A stretch of DNA of 35,027 nucleotides, taken from a virus. Where the stretch lies: positions 1 to 35,027 of IMG/VR virus record IMGVR_UViG_3300006919_000185; one strand, written 5' to 3'. Shown here in pieces: positions 28,756 to 34,860 of this stretch (positions are counted from its first letter, which is position 1; each line of letters opens with the position of its first letter). The notes below the pieces were generated by a model, which searched no databases, was not told the origin of the DNA, and worked only from the letters and a program-made list of their open reading frames with translations. The translations under genes were made by a program, and so were the position numbers.

Positions 28756-29270
28756 CCGGGGCACTCGCGGTCCTCGATCTCCAAGATTTCCAGCTTCACC
28801 TCTGGGACACCCCCACTCTGATCGTCAAGGTCGGGGACAAAGAACGCAAGCGCTGCGACGTGGATGGCTACGTCGCGGCGTTTTCGCATTTCCCGCTCGA
28901 CTACTGCACGATCGAAAACGTGCAATCGACGCCGAACGATGGTCATGTCGGCGCGTTCACCTTCGGTAAGGTTACTGGCATCGCCCTCGGCATCGCCGCC
29001 GGCCTCGACATCCCCATGGCTTCGGTCGCCCCGGCCAAGTGGAAGATGCACATGCAGTGCCCGGCCGACAAGGAGCAGACCAAGCACCGCGCTTCGCTCC
29101 TCTTCCCGAATTGCACCGCCGGCTGGTCCCGCAAGATGGATCATGGCCGGGCCGAGTCCGCTCTGATCGCCCTCTATTCCGCGATCCTGTTGGGCCACCA
29201 GCCCACCCAACCCTTCCACCTCGGTCTCATCAACGGGACCCTCCCCAAGAGAAAAGGGGCACCCAAGTAA
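28722..29270 (+). CDS. RuvC-type Holliday junction resolvase
   Basis: 182 residues. The RNase H-like core shows GIDPGLTGALAVLD (6-19; D8), IENVQS (64-69; E65) and MDHGRAESALIALYS (139-153; D140, E145), the phage RuvC arrangement. Cleaves four-way junctions or branched replication DNA, here directly before the terminase genes, where branch removal is needed for packaging. Start overlaps the previous gene's end. A TAATG junction leads into the terminase small subunit. Confidence 0.87.
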   Translation: MRFIGGIDPGLTGALAVLDLQDFQLHLWDTPTLIVKVGDKERKRCDVDGYVAAFSHFPLDYCTIENVQSTPNDGHVGAFTFGKVTGIALGIAAGLDIPMASVAPAKWKMHMQCPADKEQTKHRASLLFPNCTAGWSRKMDHGRAESALIALYSAILLGHQPTQPFHLGLINGTLPKRKGAPK

Positions 29271-29809
29271 TGGCCCAAACCTACCTGAACAAGAAGCAGG
29301 AGCTTTTCGCCAAGTTCCTCGCCGAAGGCTGCACGCAGCTAGATGCCTACACCAACGCTGGATACGAGCCATCAAGCTCGAACGCCAGCACCCTCGCCAG
29401 CCAGCCGCTCGTGAAACAACGGGTGGAAGAATTGCGTGCGGAGATCGAGCGCAAAAGCGTGGAGTTCGACATTCTCCGAAAGCAAGCCGCAGGCAGTCCC
29501 GAAAGCGCTGTCGAAGTGGCTGCTTGGACCTTCCAACGTGTCATGGACATGATGGCTTCCAATGTGAAGTTCGCTCAGGCGGCCGGCGAATACAAGGCCG
29601 CCAATGAATGCCTCAAGATGATGGGCGATGCCCTCAAAATGTTCGAGAAAGCACAAGCAGATGCAACTAGCGGAAAGCAAGCGGGACCGCAAAACACGCT
29701 TGCACTCATCGGTCAAGTCACTCAAGTCCTTGCAGACGCGAGTGGAGGAAGCAGTCCGCAAGCAGACAACCCTCTCGCCCCACGACTACCAAGCACTTCG
29801 GACGCTTAG
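29270..29809 (+). CDS. Terminase small subunit
   Basis: 179 residues, ATG sharing the resolvase stop (TAATG). LNKKQELFAKFLAEGCTQLD, then AYTNAGYEPSSSNASTLASQ, then LVKQRVEELRAEIERKS is the DNA-binding helix-turn-helix module of small terminase subunits (KQExFAxxYLx...TQAxxxAGY). A helical oligomerisation part follows (RVMDMMASNVKFAQAAGEYK). It recognises phage DNA and recruits the large subunit. The last 182 bases overlap the annotated start of the large subunit gene in another frame. Confidence 0.88.
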   Translation: MAQTYLNKKQELFAKFLAEGCTQLDAYTNAGYEPSSSNASTLASQPLVKQRVEELRAEIERKSVEFDILRKQAAGSPESAVEVAAWTFQRVMDMMASNVKFAQAAGEYKAANECLKMMGDALKMFEKAQADATSGKQAGPQNTLALIGQVTQVLADASGGSSPQADNPLAPRLPSTSDA

Positions 29810-31391
29810 TCAGTCCGACGATCTCGACACGCAGCTAACCACGCTCGATAAGACGATCGACTTCGCCGAGGCCGAACTGGACGAAGTCTGGATCGAACTG
29901 GCGCGCGAGAGCTACCACGATTTCTATGAGTTCATGCAGCGCGAGAATGGTTACACCATGTCGCCGCACCAGAAACTCATCGGAGACTTGCTCATGTCCT
30001 CCGCTTCCAAGGAGACCATGCGCTTCATGCTGTCCATGCCTCCGGGGCACTGTAAATCGACCCACTCGTCGCACCACTTCCCTGCGTGGTGGTTCGGCAA
30101 GTTCGGATCGAAGCAGAAGTTCCTGCAAGCCGGGCACAGTCAGGACTTCGTCGCCAAGGAAATCGGTGCAACCGTTCGCCAGATCATCGCGTCTGAGGAT
30201 TACCAGCGCGTCTTCCCCGACATCAAGATCAAGCACGACATGCGCGCCATGGACTATTGGGCACTGACCAATGGTAAGGGCAAATATGTCGGCAAGGGTG
30301 TCGGACAGGGTATCTCCGGCTTCCGTGGTCACTACGGTATGGTGGACGATCCCTACAAGAGCCGCAAGGACGCTGAAAGCCCGACGATCCGCGACACCGC
30401 GTTCAAATGGTATTCAGACGACTTCTCCACGCGCCTTCTGCCGGGTTCCCCGCTGGGCATTATTATGACCCGCTGGCACTCTGACGACCTCTGCGGACGC
30501 ATCTCAGATCGCGAAGAACGGGAAAAAAGAGAAGAGCAAGAAAAAATAGAAAAAGATTTTGCGGACCAACTCATTGATTCTCTTGAGGAAAAAGAGGGAA
30601 AACGCAAAAAATACCGCTTTGAAATTATTAATCTCCCCGCCATCGCCGAAGAAGACAACGATATTCTAGGCCGGGCGTCCGGCGAAGCATTGTGGCCAGA
30701 GGTTTACGACCTCGACGCATTGGAAAATCTCAGAAGCGATATGACTTCCGCGTCGTGGAACTCGCTGTATCAGGGCACGCCTATGGACGTGAGCGGCGGC
30801 GCGGTCGATGCTGAATGGTTCCAGCGCTACACCCATCCGCCGGCCAAGGCCGATCCTGAGAAGGGAACGCAGAACCAGATTCGTCGCACCGTGGTTTCGG
30901 TTGACGCCGCGAACACGGACAAGGAGCGAAGCGACTACACCGTCATCACGGTCTGGATCGAAGACCTCAAACGGAACCATTATCTGGTGGACGTGATCCG
31001 CAAGCGAATGGAACTGGTCGAACTGTCGTCCGAGATCGCCCGCGTGGTGAAGCGCTACGACGCCGACGCCCTGCTGGTCGAAGCCAAGGGCAACGGTCTG
31101 GCCTATTGCCAGTTGAAGGCGAATGGTGGTGCTCCTACCGCGCTGATCCCAATCGAGGTGGGCACCGCGAGCAAGTCGTTCCGTTTCGACGAAGTGACGC
31201 CGATGTTCGAGGCCGGGCAGGTCTACCTGCCGGAAAGCGCCAAGTGGCTTGCCGATTATGAGAAGGAACTCGTGGCCTTCCCTAACGGCAAGAATGACGA
31301 CCAAGTGGACGCCACCTCGCAATATCTGAAATGGGCCAAGCAGAAGGCCCGTCGCGGGACGAAGAAGATGACCGGCGCTGGCCACCGCTGA
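29628..31391 (+). CDS. Terminase large subunit (packaging ATPase-nuclease)
   Basis: 587 residues if read from ATG 29628; ATG 29661 (576 residues) is also possible, neither has a strong ribosome binding site. Walker A is MPPGHCKST (137-145), Walker B YGMVDDP (236-242), then IIMTRWHSDDLCGR (278-291). The RNase H-like nuclease has VVSVDAANTDKERSDYTVI (422-440; D426), LLVEAKGNG (482-490; E485) and NDDQVDATSQYL (556-567). The motor cuts and packs DNA into proheads. Residues about 295-337 (charged EEREKREEQEKIEK-type helix) are encoded by DNA much richer in A/T than the rest. Confidence 0.92.
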   Translation: MPSKCSRKHKQMQLAESKRDRKTRLHSSVKSLKSLQTRVEEAVRKQTTLSPHDYQALRTLSQSDDLDTQLTTLDKTIDFAEAELDEVWIELARESYHDFYEFMQRENGYTMSPHQKLIGDLLMSSASKETMRFMLSMPPGHCKSTHSSHHFPAWWFGKFGSKQKFLQAGHSQDFVAKEIGATVRQIIASEDYQRVFPDIKIKHDMRAMDYWALTNGKGKYVGKGVGQGISGFRGHYGMVDDPYKSRKDAESPTIRDTAFKWYSDDFSTRLLPGSPLGIIMTRWHSDDLCGRISDREEREKREEQEKIEKDFADQLIDSLEEKEGKRKKYRFEIINLPAIAEEDNDILGRASGEALWPEVYDLDALENLRSDMTSASWNSLYQGTPMDVSGGAVDAEWFQRYTHPPAKADPEKGTQNQIRRTVVSVDAANTDKERSDYTVITVWIEDLKRNHYLVDVIRKRMELVELSSEIARVVKRYDADALLVEAKGNGLAYCQLKANGGAPTALIPIEVGTASKSFRFDEVTPMFEAGQVYLPESAKWLADYEKELVAFPNGKNDDQVDATSQYLKWAKQKARRGTKKMTGAGHR

Positions 31392-31411
31392 GCCGGTCAT
31401 CCAATCAAAAA

Positions 31412-31464
31412 TTATGGATCGAGGCCATTTTGCCTTGCGGTTATTATGGATCGAGGTCATTTTG
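31412..31464 (+). repeat. Family-A repeat, two copies
   Basis: ATGGATCGAGGTCATTTTG-like copies at 31412-31433 and 31444-31464, same orientation as the six copies at 32480-32663. Confidence 0.9.
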
Positions 31465-31470
31465 ATGCTC

Positions 31471-31542
31471 CCGTTCGGGAACATTAGCGTAAAAACCGCC
31501 CGAATCTGACCGAAATGACCCCGTTCGGGAACATTCGGGCGG
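31471..31542. repeat. 15-bp direct repeat plus 10-bp inverted repeat
   Basis: CCGTTCGGGAACATT at 31471-31485 and 31521-31535, exactly 50 bp apart. CCGCCCGAAT (31496-31505) is inverted at 31533-31542. Possible protein-binding site beside the family-B array. Confidence 0.8.
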
Positions 31543-31544
31543 TC

Positions 31545-31664
31545 GTTAACCTTAACGAAATCGCTCCCGGCGTTAACCTTAACAGAAATGCCGGCCGCGT
31601 TAACCTTAACGAAACCTTCCAATCCGTTAACCTTAACAAATCCCCTCCCCGCGTTAACCTTAAC
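31545..31664. repeat. Family-B array: five GTTAACCTTAAC sites at 27-bp spacing
   Basis: Copies start at 31545, 31572, 31599, 31626 and 31653, each exactly 27 bp from the last. The 12-bp core is a dyad GTTAA-CC-TTAAC followed mostly by A-rich bases; the rest of each unit varies. Regular phasing near 2.5 helical turns is iteron-like. Confidence 0.93.
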
Positions 31665-31668
31665 AAAA

Positions 31669-32479
31669 GGCCCGCCATGCTCTCGTCCGCCAGCCTGCAT
31701 CCGCACCGTCCCGCCGATCAGGGGGACCCCGACGAACGACATCCGGCCGACGGTCCCCACGACACAGACTAGGGGACCCTCCCCCTCAGAGCAAGGGCCG
31801 GGGACCCCTTTTCTCCAGACCTCTGGGACCCTCCCCGTCAGGACATAGGCCGGGGTGTTGGATTTCGATTTTCCATCACTCCTTCCACCCATATCTCCAC
31901 CATTTCCGGGCAGCACGCCCCCCTCCCACCTCCATCACATCCTCCAGCCGCCTCCACAAATCGCCCTGAGAAGCCTCGGGAAGCGATCGACGACCCATGT
32001 CCGGCGTCCCGGATCGTCCCCTTGAGGCCGCGCCGCGCCGGTAATGTTGCACCGACTAAAGTCACACAATCTGTAGATTGGAATATTAGAAGGGAAAATG
32101 GCAGTTTTCTGCGGGTTTGAAGGGGCAAAGTCGAAAAAAGATTTTGTGATTTTACAGCCTAATGTTGTAAAAGATGGTTCGTCAAATCGGACCCCGGCCG
32201 GGTCGGCTCCACCACCAATGTCAAGTGAAACTGTCGGTGTAATGTCGAAAAACGGACATTTGGCGACATAAGGCCGGGAAATTGACCCCTCAGAGGGTAA
32301 AATGGCGGATTTGACCCGTTTTCTGGTGCTTCGACCGCCATTCTGGCTTTACAGTGCCCGTCTGGAGGCCCCTCAGAGCCGTTCTAAGCGCCGTGGAGCC
32401 TCAACAGGTCCTCCCGGTGCCTTCTGGGGCCTCCTGACGCCCTGTGGCGCTCCCTGAGCCTCCCACGGGCCTTCCCATG
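31669..32479. other. Middle non-coding segment between the two repeat clusters
   Basis: No supported gene; the open frames present are repeat shadows or lack codon bias. It has a GGGACCCTCCCC word at 31773-31784 and 31825-31836, each ending in GGCCGGGG; several CCTCAGAG words; and at 32096-32117 the word shared with 27045-27066. A minus-strand TTGACA near 32220 lacks a usable -10. Confidence 0.65.
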
Positions 32480-32663
32480 TCATGGATCGAGGTCATTTTG
32501 CTGGGTGATCGCCCGCGACCGCTCCGAAGTCATGGATCGAAGTCATTTTGCAAAATTATGGACCGAGGCCATTTTGCATCTGCTATTATGGATCGAGGTC
32601 ATTTTGCGATTCTATGGACCGAGGCCATTTTGCGCCGGGAGTTATGGACGAAGGTCATTTTGC
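32480..32663 (+). repeat. Family-A repeat, six copies
   Basis: Copies at 32480, 32530, 32556, 32586, 32612 and 32642 (about 22 bp each). Consensus TATGGAYCGAGGYCATTTTG; differences are mainly T/C. Start-to-start distances are 50, 26, 30, 26, 30. Confidence 0.93.
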
Positions 32664-32742
32664 ATCTGATTTTGAAAACCGCGCCCGCGATCGTCGCCGC
32701 GCGCCCAGCCGATGGTTAACGCGCGCGAAACCGCGCCGGCCG

Positions 32743-32907
32743 GGTAAGGTTAACGAAATCGACCGATCCGTTAAGGTTAACGACTTAGTTAGTGTTAACG
32801 GTTCGTTAAGGTTAACAAAATCCACCACTTCGTTAAGGTTAACGCCGGAGCCGTTAAGGTTAACGCGGCGTTAAGGTTAACGACTTCCTCCATCTGTTAA
32901 GGTTAAC
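32743..32907. repeat. Family-B array, opposite orientation, about eight copies
   Basis: GTTAAGGTTAAC at 32770, 32805, 32832, 32853, 32870 and 32896, with variants at 32743 (GGTAAGGTTAAC) and 32788 (GTTAGTGTTAAC). Half-sites GTTAAC lie at 32715 and 32923. Spacing is 27, 18, 17, 27, 21, 17 and 26. The central GG is the complement of the CC in the left array. Confidence 0.92.
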
Positions 32908-32951
32908 GCCCAGCCCCAGCCCGTTAACCATTTGCGCGGTGGAATTAGTGC

Positions 32952-32980
32952 TTGACCGAATCACTCTCCTCCCCTAGCAA
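32952..32980 (+). promoter_or_regulatory. Promoter, TTGACC-N16-CTAGCA
   Basis: TTGACC (32952-32957) and CTAGCA (32974-32979). Family-B half-site GTTAACC lies 29 bases upstream; AGGAGACAGACGCA precedes ATG 33015. Confidence 0.7.
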
Positions 32981-33014
32981 GATGGCGTGCAATGTCGCAC
33001 AGGAGACAGACGCA

Positions 33015-33416
33015 ATGCCCTTCCCTCTCTCGACCCAAGAGCAACTGGCCACATTCCGCGAAGACGCGGACTCTGGCGTCGCTATGGTTCATGTCGATAC
33101 CTGCATCGGCTGCTATTTGCAGGATCATCACAATCGCGATGGCGAATGCCTTTTCGGCGTCTATGTCGATGGCAATTCGACCGTTGACGACGTTCGGAAA
33201 GGACTCATCGACGAGGTGCGCCAGACGGGCGACCGCGTGCCGGACGAGGTGACAGACGAGGCAATCGCCGCCGCTATCGACGCGACATTCGATGGCGTCG
33301 ATCCTGCCCGGATTTTCGATGCTTCGCTGGAGGTGCCGGACGAGGATGCGGACGACGACGGCGCGGAAAGCTGCCAAGCGTGGTTCGTCCTTACATGGGA
33401 GATCGCCGATAATTGA
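33015..33416 (+). CDS. 133-residue acidic protein, unknown
   Basis: ATG behind AGGAGACAGACGCA; an in-frame longer reading starts in the promoter and is rejected. MPFPLSTQEQLATFREDADS, a CIGCYLQDHHNRDGECLFGV segment with three cysteines and two histidines (a possible metal site), and an acidic C-terminal half (VPDEDADDDGAESCQAW). Single-gene unit closed by a stem-loop. Unknown family. Confidence 0.8.
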   Translation: MPFPLSTQEQLATFREDADSGVAMVHVDTCIGCYLQDHHNRDGECLFGVYVDGNSTVDDVRKGLIDEVRQTGDRVPDEVTDEAIAAAIDATFDGVDPARIFDASLEVPDEDADDDGAESCQAWFVLTWEIADN

Positions 33417-33459
33417 AGCCATCACGCGCCTAATAGGCGGCATCATCCTTATCATCTTG

Positions 33460-33487
33460 GCGGCTGGACTCTCTTGAGTCCGGCCGC
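33460..33487 (+). terminator. Stem-loop terminator
   Basis: 12-bp stem with one G-U pair (33460-33471 with 33476-33487), loop TCTT, followed by TTTGGCTT. Short T-run, so moderately strong. Confidence 0.7.
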
Positions 33488-33512
33488 TTTGGCTTGCCGG
33501 TCCTAACCATTC

Positions 33513-33524
33513 GTTAAGGTTAAC
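33513..33524 (+). promoter_or_regulatory. Family-B site upstream of a promoter
   Basis: GTTAAGGTTAAC 43 bases before the -35 at 33568, with a second half-site GTTAAC at 33540. Same layout as at 32896 and 34360, so an operator role is plausible. Confidence 0.6.
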
Positions 33525-33567
33525 GCGGCGGTCCAGCCCGTTAACCATTGATCGGTGGAAAAAGTGC

Positions 33568-33596
33568 TTGACCGAATCGGTCCCCTCACCTAGAAA
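33568..33596 (+). promoter_or_regulatory. Promoter, TTGACC-N16-CTAGAA
   Basis: TTGACC (33568-33573), CTAGAA (33590-33595), preceded by GGAAAAAGTGC. Followed by ACGAATCA and GGGAGACACG. Confidence 0.78.
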
Positions 33597-33622
33597 CGAA
33601 TCATCAAATAGGGAGACACGAT

Positions 33623-33904
33623 TTGTCGGATCATTTTTTCGCACGCAGTCCCATGCCGGGCTTCATCGAAGTGGACATATGGGAAAAGCAAGCGCGCCGC
33701 GATGATTGCGGACCGGGCTTCGCCATGATCGCCGTCCCTCACGTCGCTGCGGTCCTGAACGTCTGGAACGACGCTGACCGCGAAATCTGGGACCATTGCA
33801 CGATTATTCTCGCGTCCGGCCTGCGGATCGAAACAACGGCGTGCTTTGAGCAAATCGAAGAGGCCATCATCAACGCCACGAAGCAAAAGGAGATCGCCGC
33901 ATGA
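33623..33904 (+). CDS. 93-residue protein, unknown
   Basis: TTG start behind GGGAGACACGAT, reading MSDHFFARSPMPGFIEVDIW. A compact mixed domain follows (AMIAVPHVAAVLNVWNDADR; HCTIILASGLRIETTACFEQ) with a helical end. No family recognised. ATGA overlap to the next gene. Confidence 0.77.
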   Translation: MSDHFFARSPMPGFIEVDIWEKQARRDDCGPGFAMIAVPHVAAVLNVWNDADREIWDHCTIILASGLRIETTACFEQIEEAIINATKQKEIAA

Positions 33905-34314
33905 AGAAAGGCCCGACCGTCTATGTCGCCGTCATCGAGCACGGCAACGGCAATAACGTCTATGTGGCGGAATCGCCGAAAGTGCTGGAAGAGGAAATTT
34001 ATGCGTTTGTCGCCGACTGGTGGGAAACCGAATATCCTGACAAGGCGATGCCGGAGGATAAGGCTGACGCCATTGCGGAATATTTCGAGGATCATCATTC
34101 GGAATATCTGACCCGGATCGGCGAAACCTACATTTCCGTCGCCGACGCCCCTCCCCGCCTGTCCGAACAAGCCCGGCTGGGCCTGATCGAAGAACTGAAC
34201 GAGAAAGGCGAGGCGGACGGCTGCGCCGACATGACAAGCATGATCCGCCGCGCCTTGCTGGTCGAGACCGAGGAGGAGGCGGAAGCCCTTCGGGAAGAAT
34301 ACGGCCTGAACTAA
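33901..34314 (+). CDS. 137-residue acidic protein, unknown
   Basis: ATG in the ATGA overlap. MKKGPTVYVAVIEHGNGNNV and YVAESPKVLEEEIYAFVADW resemble small phage proteins with a YVAxxEHxxGxxVYVxxSxxxA layout, the rest being acidic helices and ending LRREYG-type (ALREEYGLN). The opening VAVIEHGNGNNVYVAES is beta-rich. Function unknown; the unit ends at the following terminator. Confidence 0.8.
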   Translation: MKKGPTVYVAVIEHGNGNNVYVAESPKVLEEEIYAFVADWWETEYPDKAMPEDKADAIAEYFEDHHSEYLTRIGETYISVADAPPRLSEQARLGLIEELNEKGEADGCADMTSMIRRALLVETEEEAEALREEYGLN

Positions 34315-34341
34315 GGGAGGGAGGCGAAAGCCTCCCTTTCC
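34315..34341 (+). terminator. Stem-loop terminator
   Basis: GGGAGGC-GAAA-GCCTCCC (34319-34336) with a GNRA loop, followed by TTTCCTGTC; extra pairs with 34315-34318 are possible. Confidence 0.75.
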
Positions 34342-34359
34342 TGTCATCCGTTACCATCC

Positions 34360-34371
34360 GTTAAGGTTAAC
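34360..34371 (+). promoter_or_regulatory. Family-B site upstream of a promoter
   Basis: GTTAAGGTTAAC 29 bases before the -35 at 34401, again followed by CGCCCAGCCC as at 32896. Confidence 0.6.
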
Positions 34372-34400
34372 GCCCAGCCCGGATAATATGGAAAAAGTGC

Positions 34401-34429
34401 TTGACCGAATCGGCGGAGCATACTAGAAA
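34401..34429 (+). promoter_or_regulatory. Promoter, TTGACC-N16-CTAGAA
   Basis: TTGACC (34401-34406) and CTAGAA (34423-34428) with AAAAAGTGC upstream; followed by ACGAATCACC and AAGGAGACAGAC before ATG 34454. Confidence 0.8.
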
Positions 34430-34453
34430 CGAATCACCAACAAGGAGACAGAC

Positions 34454-34657
34454 ATGCCCAAGTTTTTCGTTGATTATACGGTGACGGAATTCACGCACCA
34501 GCGCGTCGTCGTGGAAGCGGAGACGGCGGAACAGGCCCTCGAACTCATGTATGAATATGAGGTGGACCTGTCCGAATCGTGGCAGATCGACTCGATGAAA
34601 TACGAGATCGATTATGTCGAGATCACCGGCACGGTGGCGGAGGACGCGAAGGCATGA
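34454..34657 (+). CDS. 67-residue acidic protein, unknown
   Basis: ATG behind AAGGAGACAGAC. MPKFFVDYTVTEFTHQRVVV, then EAETAEQALELMYEYEVDL: a beta-strand pair followed by an EA-rich helix, the common small phage strand-strand-helix fold with EAxTxEEAxEL. It resembles the layout of the 3891-4154 product. ATGA overlap with the next gene. Confidence 0.8.
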   Translation: MPKFFVDYTVTEFTHQRVVVEAETAEQALELMYEYEVDLSESWQIDSMKYEIDYVEITGTVAEDAKA

Positions 34658-34860
34658 CGACGCCCGCGATGCCGGACGCGATCCGCGCAACCATCATTAA
34701 CGCCCTGCACTGCCACGGCGATGCCGTCTTTCAGGGGTCGCAATATGGCGACTATTCCGAGGAGGAGTTGCACGACTCCAATATGGAAATCGCCGCCGCA
34801 CTAGAATGGCTGGGCGAAGCGGAGTCCGCCGCATCCTTTCGGACGGCTGGCGGTGAGTAA
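34654..34860 (+). CDS. 68-residue protein, unknown
   Basis: MTTPAMPDAIRATIINALHC start in ATGA, then an acidic part (YGDYSEEELHDSNMEIAAAL). Mostly helical. Function unknown. Confidence 0.77.
   Translation: MTTPAMPDAIRATIINALHCHGDAVFQGSQYGDYSEEELHDSNMEIAAALEWLGEAESAASFRTAGGE

Noticed and set aside
31484-31678. Minus-strand frame with repeated LLRLT/SLRLT peptides
   Set aside because: The repeated peptide is only the translation of the 27-bp family-B array; no ribosome binding site or codon bias.
30666-31916. 416-codon minus-strand open frame
   Set aside because: Antisense to the nuclease half of the terminase large subunit and running through the repeats.
31838-32128. Minus-strand 96-codon frame
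   Set aside because: No ribosome binding site, odd composition and location inside the repeat region; more likely chance.
32444-32874. Plus-strand frames containing MDRGHFA-like peptides
   Set aside because: Each family-A copy encodes ATG-Asp-Arg-Gly-His-Phe with mostly synonymous T/C changes, which is curious, but copies fall in different frames and lack ribosome binding sites.
31545-32907. CRISPR array
   Set aside because: Repeat cores are only 12 bp, spacers 5-15 bp, and there are no cas genes.
33412-33477. Short hydrophobic frame ending IIEAITRLIGGIILIILAAG
   Set aside because: Looks like a membrane peptide, but only ATT/ATA could start it and it runs into the terminator stem.
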